From assembly GCA_963757605.1 (NCBI GenBank), contig CAVWSF010000005.1, positions 1,116,001-1,180,000 on the forward strand: DNA of 64,000 nt, given 5' to 3'. Each line of letters begins with the position of its first letter. Positions within the stretch are counted from its first letter, which is position 1. The notes beneath the pieces were generated by a model, which was not told the DNA's origin, did no database searches, and saw only the letters and a list, made by a program, of their open reading frames with translations. The translations under genes were made by a program, and so were the position numbers. Below are positions 33,312 through 41,939 of this stretch, one piece after another. The stretch is from JAICJC01 sp963757605 (GTDB lineage Bacteria > Actinomycetota > Thermoleophilia > Gaiellales > JAICJC01).

Positions 33312-34028
33312 TCACTCGCCCTCGATCGCGAATTCCGTGCCGAGGAGCTCCTCGCCGCCGACCGTGACGACCTCGGTGCCCGGGTCGGGCCCCTCGCTGA
33401 GGATGGCCGTGTCGCCCTGGATCGACTCCACCGTGATCGGCGCCCGAACGAACGTCAGCGGCCCCGTGCTGGTGTATGTCCAGACCCCACCCTCGACGCC
33501 GTAGATCACCGCCGCGTACGGGATCGTCTTGTGCTCGCCGCCACCCGTGTACTTGACCTGGACCCGCACCTTCTGCCCCGCATGCACCGCCGACCCGGCT
33601 CCGTCCAACCGGTAGGTCAGCGTGCCTCCGGCCGGGGCGTCGCCGACCAGCGGGGCGACCATCCCCTGGCTCCCGACCACCCCGAGCACGAGGGCGGGCT
33701 TGGTCGTGTCTACCTGACGAAGCTGTGCCGCGGGCAGCGACACGTGGACGAGCAGGGAGCCGGGCCCTGCGGGATCCGCCGCGACCTGACCGCGCACGAT
33801 GATGTCGCTTGTGACCGCCGACATGGCCACCGGGGCCGTCTCGAGGCCGATCCGTTTGGCGGCGTCCTCCGTGAGCACGACCTTGCTCAGGTCGGAGTCT
33901 TCGACGGCCTCGACCTTGGCGGGCCCGTCGCCCTCGCCCTCTGTGGGGGCGGAGTACCCGCACGCCGTCGCCTGGAGCCCGACGACCATCAGAAGAAGCA
34001 GGAGTGCGGTGAGGTTACGACGCGGCAT
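33312..34028 (-). CDS. Short lipoprotein adaptor (membrane-fusion-protein-like)
   Basis: A 238-residue exported protein. The N-terminal hydrophobic stretch ends with a lipobox-like LQATACGY (cysteine about residue 23), so lipid anchoring is likely. The rest resembles the beta-barrel and membrane-proximal domains of RND membrane-fusion proteins (TSDIIVRGQVAADPAGPGSL; AGQKVRVQVKYTGGGEHKTI). It is about 150 residues shorter than typical CusB/CzcB, and I see no alpha-hairpin or lipoyl domain, the parts that contact an outer-membrane channel. It overlaps the upstream RND gene by 14 bases. Confidence 0.72.
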   Translation of the reverse strand: MPRRNLTALLLLLMVVGLQATACGYSAPTEGEGDGPAKVEAVEDSDLSKVVLTEDAAKRIGLETAPVAMSAVTSDIIVRGQVAADPAGPGSLLVHVSLPAAQLRQVDTTKPALVLGVVGSQGMVAPLVGDAPAGGTLTYRLDGAGSAVHAGQKVRVQVKYTGGGEHKTIPYAAVIYGVEGGVWTYTSTGPLTFVRAPITVESIQGDTAILSEGPDPGTEVVTVGGEELLGTEFAIEGE

Positions 34029-37000
34029 CGTGCGTCCTCCGTTGCATCGTGGACAGGTAGACGGCGGGGATCAGGAACGCGACGACCAGCGTCGAGGTGA
34101 CGAGGCCGCCGAGGACGATCACGGCGATCGGGTGGGCGATTTCCTGGCCGGCGATCGTCCCGGTGAGGACCAGCGGCAGAAGCGCCACCGCTGTGGCGAT
34201 CGCCGGGACGACCGTCGCGCCGAGGCGCTCGCTCGCTCCACGGACGACGAGGCCGACACCGGGCGTGACGCCGGCGCGCTCGAGCGCCTGGTACCGGTCG
34301 ACGAGGGCGATGGTCCACCGCGCCGCGAGCGCCAGCACCGCCAGGAGGGCCGCGAACGCACCCAGCGACATCCCGTCCCGAGCCAGGAACGCCGCGAGCA
34401 CGCCTCCGGAGAGGGAGACGGGAAGCGTGAGGAACACGAGCGCCGCGAGCCGCCAGCTCTGGAACGCCGCCTGCAGGAGCAGGAGGATGCCGATCGCTGC
34501 GGCGAGGCCGGCACCGAACATCCGCCGGTGGAGGGTCTCGCCGCTCCTGTAGTCGCCGACGACCTCGGCGTGGTACTCGAGCGGAAAGTGGGTCGCGACA
34601 AGGCGGCGGTTGATCTCGGCTGCGACCGAGCCCGGATCGCGCCCGCTCACGTCGAGGCCGATATCGATCTGGCGCGACACCGCGCTGCGCTGGATCACCG
34701 TCGGCGTGGGGGCGATCCGGACGTCGGCGACGTCCTGGAGGCGGACGTGGCCGCCGTCGGGGGTGTCGATGACAAGGTTCTGGATCCCCGTCACCGACGT
34801 CCGGCTGTCAGGGGTGCTCCACACCGTGACCTGGAACACCTTCTGCTGCTCGAAGAGGCTACCGACCTCGAGGCCGGCGAGCATGGTCGCCGCCGCGCGC
34901 CGCACGTCCCCGGGCTTCAAGCCGTACTGCTTGGCCCTGGCGACGTCGACCTCGACCTCGACGTTCGGCTGGTCGACTCGGTGGTCCATCCGGGCGGCCG
35001 CAACGCCGTCGATGTGCGACACCATGGCTCTGACCTTTCCGGCGGTCGCCTCCAGGGTGTCGAACGCCGGGCCGAAGACCCGGACGGTGATGTCGTTCGA
35101 CGATCCGGTGTTGAAATGGCGGACGCGGTCGTCGAGATACGAGCTCACGCTCTGGGCGATGCCGGGATAGGCCGCGACGGTCTCCTTCACCTGCGACACG
35201 GTCGAGCCGTAGTCCGCCGAGGGGTCGATGCCCACCCAGAGCTCGGCGGAGTTCACGTCGACGATCTGGTCGCCGAGCACGGCCCGCCCGACATGCGCGC
35301 CGACGTTCGCCACGCCGGGGATGCCTCGAAGATCGTTGGCGACGCGGGTCGTGAGCCGTGCCATCTCCGGCTCCGAGGTGCCGGCCGCAGCGCTCCACCG
35401 AACCACGAGGTCGCGATCCCTGAACGACGGGAGCAGCGACTGGTCGAGCGACGGAGCCACGACGAGGGCGAGCACCAGGACGGCCGCCGACGCGCCGACT
35501 GCGGCGCTCGGCAGCACGAGCACGCGCTCGAGCGCCGGGGCGTACACGGCGGAGATCCGACCGATGTGCGGCGACTCGCGACCGCTGCCTCCGCGCGCAT
35601 ACAGCACGTACGCCAGTGCGGGCGTGATTGTCAACGCGACGACGGCGGACGCGAGCACTGCGAGGACGTATGAGAGGACGAGCGGCTGGGAGACCGCCTG
35701 CGCGACGCTGTCCGAGAAGAGGTACGGCAGGAGGGGCAGGAGGGCGATCAGCGTCGCGTAGACGACGCCGCTCCTCGACGCGACGGACGACTCCACGATG
35801 GCCGCGGTCAGCGACGTCTCCCGTCCCGCCGCGCGGTCCTGGCGGAGCCGGGCCGCGATCGCGCCGGTCGAGCTCACGGCGTCGTCGATGAGGACGGCGA
35901 GGGCGATCGCAAACCCCGCGATCACCATCAGGTTGATCGACTGCCCGCGGACGTCGAGCACCAGCACCCCGGCCATCAGCGAGATGGGAACCGCCAGAGC
36001 CGCGATCAGCGCCGCCCGCCACTGGTACAGGAACGCGCCGAGCGCCGCCACGAGCAGGATCGCACCGATCACCGCGGCCATGGTCAGGTTGTCGATCGAC
36101 TCGTCGATGAACGTCGCCGGCCGTGCGACCGACGTGTCGATGTCGATGCCGACGAGGCCCGGACGCAGCGTGTCGAGCGCCTTCTCGACCCCGCGCGTGA
36201 CCTCGAGGGTGTTGGCGTTCGGGAACTTCTCGATGACGATCAGGCTGGCCTCGCCGCCGGTGAGCACGGCGTCGCCGATGAGCGGCTGGTGGTCCTCCAC
36301 GACGCTGGCGACGTCGCTCAAGCGCAGTGGGGCCGCGCCGTCGACCGTCACCTGCGAGAGGTCATCGGCCGTCACGATCGGGAAGATGTGGCGCACCTCG
36401 AGCCGCTGCTGCGGTGTGTCGATCCAGCCGCCCGAGCCAGGCGTGGACGCCTGCAGGAACGTCAGCGGCGAGACCCACATCGCGTTGCCGGTCGTCTCGA
36501 TGATCTGGTCGACCGAGACGTGGTTCGCGAGCAGCCGCTCCGGGTCGACCTGCACCTGGAGCTGGCGCTCGCGTTGCCCCCAGATCGAGACGTTGGCGAC
36601 GCCGGGCACGGCGAGCAGGGCCGGGCGGATGTTCCACCGGGCCAGGATCCCCATCTCGATCGGCGAGACGGTCTTCGACGAAAGCCCGACCATCATCACG
36701 CGGTTCGTCGTCGAGAGCGGCTGGATGATGACGGGCGGCTTGGCGACGTTCGGGATCGCGAACGACAGCGCCAGCCGCTCCTGCACGAGCTGCCGCGCCC
36801 GAAGCACATCGGTGTTGGGCTCGAAGGTGAGGAGGATCGACGAAAGGCCGGGCACCGTCGTCGAGTGGATCGACTTCAGCCACGGCGTGCCGTTCAGGAG
36901 CTCCTCGAGGTTCAGCGTCACGAGGTCCTCGACCTCGGGCGCCGAGAGCCCGAGCGCCTCGGTCTGCACCTCGATCATGGGCGGGGCGAACTCCGGCAGC

Positions 37001-37113
37001 GAGTCCACGGACATCTGCCGCGCCTGGTAGGCGCCGGCGGCGAGCACGGCCGCGCCGAGCGCAACGGCGAGGAGCCTGAAACGGAGGCTCGAACCGACGA
37101 TCCATCCCAACAT
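34015..37113 (-). CDS. HME-like RND efflux transporter permease (second, divergent copy)
   Basis: A 1032-residue RND pump related to the 30152-33271 protein (both have VDSLPEFAPPMIEVQTEALG-type sequence after helix 1). Helix 4 reads AIALAVLIDDAVSSTGAIAARL: the two aspartates remain, but the DIEN part present in the partner is lost. Helix 10 also differs (LAARWTIALVDRYQALER). It might be a partner subunit whose own proton pathway is altered. A GGAGGGG-type ribosome site precedes ATG 37113. It is followed by the lipoprotein adaptor in the same operon. Confidence 0.82.
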   Translation of the reverse strand: MLGWIVGSSLRFRLLAVALGAAVLAAGAYQARQMSVDSLPEFAPPMIEVQTEALGLSAPEVEDLVTLNLEELLNGTPWLKSIHSTTVPGLSSILLTFEPNTDVLRARQLVQERLALSFAIPNVAKPPVIIQPLSTTNRVMMVGLSSKTVSPIEMGILARWNIRPALLAVPGVANVSIWGQRERQLQVQVDPERLLANHVSVDQIIETTGNAMWVSPLTFLQASTPGSGGWIDTPQQRLEVRHIFPIVTADDLSQVTVDGAAPLRLSDVASVVEDHQPLIGDAVLTGGEASLIVIEKFPNANTLEVTRGVEKALDTLRPGLVGIDIDTSVARPATFIDESIDNLTMAAVIGAILLVAALGAFLYQWRAALIAALAVPISLMAGVLVLDVRGQSINLMVIAGFAIALAVLIDDAVSSTGAIAARLRQDRAAGRETSLTAAIVESSVASRSGVVYATLIALLPLLPYLFSDSVAQAVSQPLVLSYVLAVLASAVVALTITPALAYVLYARGGSGRESPHIGRISAVYAPALERVLVLPSAAVGASAAVLVLALVVAPSLDQSLLPSFRDRDLVVRWSAAAGTSEPEMARLTTRVANDLRGIPGVANVGAHVGRAVLGDQIVDVNSAELWVGIDPSADYGSTVSQVKETVAAYPGIAQSVSSYLDDRVRHFNTGSSNDITVRVFGPAFDTLEATAGKVRAMVSHIDGVAAARMDHRVDQPNVEVEVDVARAKQYGLKPGDVRRAAATMLAGLEVGSLFEQQKVFQVTVWSTPDSRTSVTGIQNLVIDTPDGGHVRLQDVADVRIAPTPTVIQRSAVSRQIDIGLDVSGRDPGSVAAEINRRLVATHFPLEYHAEVVGDYRSGETLHRRMFGAGLAAAIGILLLLQAAFQSWRLAALVFLTLPVSLSGGVLAAFLARDGMSLGAFAALLAVLALAARWTIALVDRYQALERAGVTPGVGLVVRGASERLGATVVPAIATAVALLPLVLTGTIAGQEIAHPIAVIVLGGLVTSTLVVAFLIPAVYLSTMQRRTHDAAS

Positions 37114-37221
37114 GACGGGGGCTCCCCTCCCTGTCCAGCGGTCGACGAGGGAAATCCGTATCGCCCTTCCGTCACCCCGCCGTCACCGCGGCGTCACCGG
37201 ATCACGCAGTGGCGGCGCCGG

Positions 37222-38055
37222 TCAGGCGGCGGCAACGGGACCGATGCTGACATCGGTCGCGTCGCGGAGCAGGCCGCGCACCAGCTCGGCCATCTGCGGC
37301 GACGGCTCGACCCCCAGCCGGCTGCGGGCCAGGTCGCGGTAGAGCCGGAACTGGCGCAGCGCGTCGAACGCGTTGCCGTCGGCCAGGTAGATCCGCACGA
37401 GCAGGCGGTGGGCGCTCTCGCGCAGGGGATCGCGCGCGAACGCCGCCAGCCCGACCTGGAGCGCCTGGCGCAAGCGCCCCTGCGCCGTCAGGTGCTCGCA
37501 CAGCGACTCGAGCGCCTGGAGCGAGACGTTGCGGAAGTGCTCGCGCTCCACGAGCGCCCAGTCCTCGTCCCAGTCCGGCAAGACCTCGCGCGTCAGGGGC
37601 ACCCAGTCCACGTCGGCGCCGGCGCCGAGCGGGACGCTTCCGGTGAGGCGGCGGGCGAGCGCCGTCGCCTCGTCCAGGTCGACGCGGACGTCCGGGGCAA
37701 GCCGCAGGCTGTCGCCCGTCGACTCCACGAGCCTGACCCCCGACCGGTGGATCCGCCACAGCGCGGAGCGCAGGTTGGCGAAGCCGCGCTCCTCGGGCGA
37801 GTCCAGCCAGAGCGAGCCCGCGACATGCACGCGGAGCACCGGGTGGCCGCGCAGCGCGAGGAACGCGACGACCCGGCGCGAGGTCATCGGCAGCCGCACG
37901 ACGTCCCGGTCGCGCGTCACCTCGAAACTGTCAAGCAGGCGAAGGCGAACGCGCGACCGATGCCCGCGAGCTGGTCCCTCGAACGGCGGTTCGGACCGCA
38001 TGTTCATCTTCCGTTCATACTCCCTCGCAGCGAGCGTAATAGTTCCGCTCGTCAC
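37222..38055 (-). CDS. BTAD-domain (SARP-like) transcriptional activator
   Basis: A 277-residue DNA-binding activator. A winged-helix domain comes first (RLRLLDSFEVTRDRDVVRLP to about residue 110), then the bacterial transcriptional activation domain of TPR-like helices (LQALESLCEHLTAQGRLRQA; ESAHRLLVRIYLADGNAFDA). This resembles Streptomyces SARPs and the N-terminal part of AfsR. It lies between the sensor kinase and the RND genes, 17 bp after the kinase stop, so it may be the direct activator of the pumps. Internal ATGs at 38007 and 38001, each with better ribosome sites, are alternative starts. Confidence 0.8.
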   Translation of the reverse strand: MTSGTITLAAREYERKMNMRSEPPFEGPARGHRSRVRLRLLDSFEVTRDRDVVRLPMTSRRVVAFLALRGHPVLRVHVAGSLWLDSPEERGFANLRSALWRIHRSGVRLVESTGDSLRLAPDVRVDLDEATALARRLTGSVPLGAGADVDWVPLTREVLPDWDEDWALVEREHFRNVSLQALESLCEHLTAQGRLRQALQVGLAAFARDPLRESAHRLLVRIYLADGNAFDALRQFRLYRDLARSRLGVEPSPQMAELVRGLLRDATDVSIGPVAAA

Positions 38056-38072
38056 ATGTCAAGAGTGCGCGA

Positions 38073-39443
38073 TCACCCGGCGCCGGGCACGCTCAGCCAC
38101 ACGTCCGCACCGGTCTCGGCGGGGGCGGCGTGCGCGCTTCCGCCGTGGGCCTCGGCGATGGCGCGGACGATGGCGAGACCGAGGCCGGCTCCTCCCCGGG
38201 CCCGGCCGTGGTCGTGGCGGGTGAAGCGCTCGAACGCCAGGCCGAGGAACTCCGGAGGAAAGCCCGATCCCTCGTCGGCGACATGCAGCTCGACCATCGC
38301 GCCGGCCGGGCGGGCGGAGATGCGAACGCCCCCCTCGCCATAGCGCAGCGCGTTGTCGACGAGGTTGGCGAGCGCCTGCTCGAGCCGCAGCTTGTCGCCC
38401 TGGAGGCGAATGCCGTCGGGCTGGGCGATGACGATCGGCCGGCCCGCGGCCTGCGCCCGCCACTCGAAGCGGCTCGCAACCGACGTGAGCAGCTCCGAGG
38501 CCTCGAGCGGCTCGACCCGCAAAGGCAGCCCGCCGCCGTGCGAGCGCGCGAGGAGCAGGAGGTCCTCGGCGAGCTGTGCCAGGCGGTCGACCTCCTGCGA
38601 CGAGCGCTGCACCGCCTCGCGGAGCTCCTCGGCCGAGCCGGGGTGGCGCAGGGCCAGCTCGAGCTCGGTGCGAAGGAGCGCGAGCGGCGTGCGCAGCTCG
38701 TGGCCGGCATCGGCGACGAAGCTCCGCTCGCGTGCCAGCGCCTCCTCCAGGCGGTCGAGCATCTCGTTCAGCGTCTCGCCGAGCCGCTCGAGCTCGTCGC
38801 GCGTATGCGGCACCGGCAGCCGCTCGCCGGGGCGTTCGGCCGAGATCGAGGCCGCGCGCCGCCGCATGGAGTCGACCGGGCGCAGGGAGAGCCCGGCCAG
38901 GAGGTAGCCGGCCGCCGTGGCGACGAGCAGCGCGACCGGCCCGGCGACGAGCAGCTGGTCGCGCAGGCTCGCAAGCGTCTCGGCCCGGTTCTCGAGGGTT
39001 GCCCCGACGACGAGAACGTAGCCTTTGCCGTCCCGCGTCACCGGGACCGCCAGGTAGCGCGACGGCTCGTCCAGGCCGGGGACGGTCGCTCGCCTCCCCA
39101 TGGTCGAGCCGCGGAATGCCCGCCGGAGCTCCGGGCCCGTCAGGATCGGCGCCCCCTGAAGTGGGTGCGTGGACTGGATGACGGTCCCGTCGGCTGCCAC
39201 GAGCTCGGCGTAGATCTCGCCCCGCTCGACGAACGGGACGTTCGTGGCCGATGCCAGGCTCGCGTCGGGATCGTCGACGACGGCGGTGAGGTCGTCCGCC
39301 CGCACGCGCAGCTCGCGGTCGAGCGCGTGCGAGAGGTGATCCCCGAGGCTCGTGTAGAGGTACCAGCCGCTCGCGACGAGGACGACCGCCATCGCGATGG
39401 CGAAGGCCGCGGCGACCCGTAGCCGGATCGGGACCCGGCTCAT
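38073..39443 (-). CDS. Sensor histidine kinase with HAMP domain
   Basis: A 456-residue membrane sensor. An N-terminal helix (RVAAAFAIAMAVVLVASGWY), an external sensory loop of about 120 residues, a second helix (GPVALLVATAAGYLLAGL) and a HAMP domain precede the HisKA dimerization helix with the phosphorylated histidine (ADAGHELRTPLALLRTELEL, about residues 245-264). The HATPase_c domain has an N-box LVDNALRYGEGG and a G-box GGAGLGLAIVRAIAEAHGG. ATG 39443 overlaps the response regulator stop. It probably phosphorylates the 39440-40120 regulator; the sensed signal is unknown. Confidence 0.9.
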   Translation of the reverse strand: MSRVPIRLRVAAAFAIAMAVVLVASGWYLYTSLGDHLSHALDRELRVRADDLTAVVDDPDASLASATNVPFVERGEIYAELVAADGTVIQSTHPLQGAPILTGPELRRAFRGSTMGRRATVPGLDEPSRYLAVPVTRDGKGYVLVVGATLENRAETLASLRDQLLVAGPVALLVATAAGYLLAGLSLRPVDSMRRRAASISAERPGERLPVPHTRDELERLGETLNEMLDRLEEALARERSFVADAGHELRTPLALLRTELELALRHPGSAEELREAVQRSSQEVDRLAQLAEDLLLLARSHGGGLPLRVEPLEASELLTSVASRFEWRAQAAGRPIVIAQPDGIRLQGDKLRLEQALANLVDNALRYGEGGVRISARPAGAMVELHVADEGSGFPPEFLGLAFERFTRHDHGRARGGAGLGLAIVRAIAEAHGGSAHAAPAETGADVWLSVPGAG

Positions 39444-40120
39444 GCCCCGCCGTCGCTGCGGAGCCGGTACCCGGCGCCGCGAACGGTCTCGATGGTCTGG
39501 AGCCCGAACGGCTCGTCGATCTTCTTGCGCAGACGACGGACGTAGACGTCGATGATGTTCGAGCCGTCGGCATACGAGCTGTCCCAGGCGTGGGCGACGA
39601 GGTGGGCGCGGGAGAGGGCGTCGCCGGGCCGGCGCATGAAGGTCTCGAGGATCGCGAACTCCTTCGCCGAGAGCCGCACCTCGGCCTCGCCCCGCCACAC
39701 GCGCCGGCTGGCGGGGTCGAGCCGCAGGTCGCCCGCATCGAGGACGCTCGGGCGCTCGGGCTCACGCCGGCGCGAGACCGCGCGCAGGCGGGCGAGCAGC
39801 TCCGCGAACGCGAACGGTTTCACGAGGTAGTCGTCGGCGCCGGTATCGAGGCCGACGACGCGGTCCTCCACGGAGTCGAGCGCTGTCAGCATGAGGACGG
39901 GCGCCCACACCTGCCCGGATCGCAGCCGCCGGCACGTCTCGAACCCGTCGATGCCGGGGAGCAGGATGTCGAGCACGATCGAGTCGTAGTCGGCGGCCGT
40001 CGCCATCTCGACCGCCTGCTCGCCGGTCGACGCGATGTCGACGGCCATCCCCTCCCGCTCGAGGCCACGGCCGATGAGCTCGGCCATGTGCGGCTCGTCC
40101 TCGACGATGAGCACGCGCAT
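39440..40120 (-). CDS. OmpR-family response regulator
   Basis: A 226-residue regulator. The receiver domain has acidic residues in VLIVEDEPHMAEL, the phosphoacceptor aspartate in SIVLDILLPGIDGFE (about D51), the conserved Thr in VLMLTALDS and the lysine in DYLVKPFAFAELLA. The C-terminal winged helix (KEFAILETFMRRPGDALSRA; SNIIDVYVRRLRKKID) binds DNA. It leads the operon of kinase, BTAD activator and RND pumps. ATG 40120 is the only start consistent with the receiver N-terminus. Confidence 0.92.
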   Translation of the reverse strand: MRVLIVEDEPHMAELIGRGLEREGMAVDIASTGEQAVEMATAADYDSIVLDILLPGIDGFETCRRLRSGQVWAPVLMLTALDSVEDRVVGLDTGADDYLVKPFAFAELLARLRAVSRRREPERPSVLDAGDLRLDPASRRVWRGEAEVRLSAKEFAILETFMRRPGDALSRAHLVAHAWDSSYADGSNIIDVYVRRLRKKIDEPFGLQTIETVRGAGYRLRSDGGA

Positions 40121-40180
40121 GCCGGCATTGTCCCAGACGCGCGGGAAGGGTCGGGCGCCCGCGCGGCGAACGTCGAGGAG

Positions 40181-40585
40181 ATGATTGGCTGGGTGCTCGC
40201 AATCCTGGGGCTCGGGGCGCTCTTGGCCGGAGCCGTGGCGCTGGTGGTCGGAGGGCTCCTGCTCGGGCCGCTCCTCGTGTGGCTCGCGTGGAACGTGCTC
40301 GACCTGGCCCATGCCGTCGGCGCGCCGGAGCTCGGCTTCTGGGGGATCGTCCTGGCGGCGATCTTCCTCGCGATCGGCCTGGCCGGCCGAATCGTGATTG
40401 TCGCCGTCGTCTTCCTGGTCGACCCCGACTGGTTCCACGGCGCGGCCCGCCTGCACTGGCCCGAGCCGACGTTCCGCAACTTCATCGCGATCTGCCTGCT
40501 CCTGATCGTCGCGAGCGCGTCGGCCCACCCCGGCCGTCACCACGGCGACGGGCGACGGTCGCGCGAGCCCGCCTACGACGGCTGA
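40181..40585 (+). CDS. Small membrane protein of unknown function
   Basis: A 134-residue protein with three hydrophobic helices (MIGWVLAILGLGALLAGAVA; LGFWGIVLAAIFLAIGLAG; a third at about residues 100-110) and a basic histidine-containing tail (AHPGRHHGDGRRSRE). GAGGAG immediately before ATG 40181 is closer than ideal. Divergent from the response regulator. No family recognised. Confidence 0.5.
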   Translation: MIGWVLAILGLGALLAGAVALVVGGLLLGPLLVWLAWNVLDLAHAVGAPELGFWGIVLAAIFLAIGLAGRIVIVAVVFLVDPDWFHGAARLHWPEPTFRNFIAICLLLIVASASAHPGRHHGDGRRSREPAYDG

Positions 40586-40605
40586 AACACCTGTACCCTG
40601 ACCCG

Positions 40606-40950
40606 ATGGAGGGGCCACAGGGCGAGCCACCCGTCGAACGGGAGGAGCTGGAGGTCGCGATCCACGCGCGCCGGGAGCTCTCGTCCGAGCACGAGCAGGA
40701 GATCGTCGACGGGTTCCTCGAGCGGGTCGGCCAGTCCATCGACGCCCGCGTCGACGAGCGGATCGCCCGGCATGAGGACGACGAGGACGAGGGCTACGAC
40801 GGCGGCGCCGTCACGATCGCGATCGGCTCGATCGCGCTCGGCATCCCGATCACCGCCGTCGCCGGCAATAGCGCGGGCCTCGGAGGCGTGGTCGCGGCCT
40901 GGATCGGCATCGCGGCGATCAACGTCTGGCACTCGCTGCGCTGGCGCTGA
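40606..40950 (+). CDS. Small protein with acidic cytoplasmic part and C-terminal membrane hairpin
   Basis: A 114-residue protein. The N-terminal 65 residues are acidic and helical (EELEVAIHARRELSSEHEQE; ARVDERIARHEDDEDEG), followed by a hydrophobic pair (VTIAIGSIALGIPITAVAG; GGVVAAWIGIAAINVW). The start lies six bases after TACCCT (40594-40599), consistent with a leaderless message. The C-terminal region resembles the GVVAAWIGIAAIN hairpins of other small actinobacterial membrane proteins. Function unknown. Confidence 0.6.
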   Translation: MEGPQGEPPVEREELEVAIHARRELSSEHEQEIVDGFLERVGQSIDARVDERIARHEDDEDEGYDGGAVTIAIGSIALGIPITAVAGNSAGLGGVVAAWIGIAAINVWHSLRWR

Positions 40951-40985
40951 CCGACCGAGCGTTGGACCTGGTCCATGATGTGCTC

Positions 40986-41939
40986 GTGAAGGCGATGGTG
41001 CTCTCGGCCCCGAACGAGCTCGCGCTGCGTGAGGTGGACGACCCCGCCGTGGCCGAGGGCGAGGTCGTCGTCGAGGTCGCCGCCTGCGGGGTCTGCCGGA
41101 CGGATCTCCAGATCGTCTCGGGCGACATCGAGATGCGCAAGCGGCCGGTGATCCCCGGCCACCAGGTGGTCGGCCGGATCGCCGAGACGGGGGAGCGTGT
41201 CGGCCTCGCGTGGCTGGCCGGGGCCTGCGGCCGGTGCGCCCAGTGCCGCGCCGGCCGCGAGAACCTCTGCGAGCTGGCCGAGTTCCGTGGCTGGACGGTG
41301 GACGGCGGCTACGCCGAGCGGGTCGTCGCCCGCAGCGACTACACCTTCGCGCTCCCCGACGCGCTGGACGACATCGAGGCGGCGCCGCTCCTCTGCGCCG
41401 GGATCATCGGCTACCGCTCGCTGCGCCTGAGCGGCATCCAGCCTGGCGGACGGCTCGGGCTCTTCGGGTTCGGGTCGTCGGCCCACCTGGCGATCCAGGT
41501 GGCCCGCCATTGGGGATGCGAGGTGATCGTCTTCTCGCGGTCCCCGGCCGAGCACCGGCTGGCACGGCAGCTCGGCGCGGCCTGGGTCGGCGGGTACGAC
41601 GACGCCCCGCCCGAGCCGCTGGACGCGGCGGTCACGTTCGCGCCGGCCGGATCGGTCGTGATCTCGGCGCTGCGGGCGCTCGCGCCTGGGGCGACCGTCG
41701 CGATCAACGCCATCCACCTCGACGGCATCCCGGCGTTCGACTACGACCTCTTGTGGAGAGAGCGGGTGCTGCGCTCGGTGGCGAACTTCACCCGGGCGGA
41801 TGCGAACGAGTTCCTCGAGCTGGCGGCCCGGATCCCGATCCGCGCCCAGACCCAGACGTTCGCGCTCGCCGAGGCGCCCGAGGCCCTCGCCCGCCTTGCG
41901 GCGGGCGAGGTTCAGGGCTCGGCCGTGCTGATGATCTAG
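40986..41939 (+). CDS. Zinc-dependent alcohol dehydrogenase-like protein
   Basis: A 317-residue medium-chain dehydrogenase. The catalytic zinc ligand is in AACGVCRTDLQI; the structural four-cysteine lobe in GACGRCAQCRAGRENLCE is complete; the nucleotide-binding strand reads LGLFGFGSSAHLAIQVA. Together these indicate an NAD(P)-linked alcohol/aldehyde oxidoreductase of the AdhA/AdhP-like type. GTG 40986 is preferred, since CATGAT six bases upstream could be its -10 box; TTG 40962 is an upstream alternative. The stop shares CTAG with the convergent propeller gene. Confidence 0.82.
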   Translation: MKAMVLSAPNELALREVDDPAVAEGEVVVEVAACGVCRTDLQIVSGDIEMRKRPVIPGHQVVGRIAETGERVGLAWLAGACGRCAQCRAGRENLCELAEFRGWTVDGGYAERVVARSDYTFALPDALDDIEAAPLLCAGIIGYRSLRLSGIQPGGRLGLFGFGSSAHLAIQVARHWGCEVIVFSRSPAEHRLARQLGAAWVGGYDDAPPEPLDAAVTFAPAGSVVISALRALAPGATVAINAIHLDGIPAFDYDLLWRERVLRSVANFTRADANEFLELAARIPIRAQTQTFALAEAPEALARLAAGEVQGSAVLMI

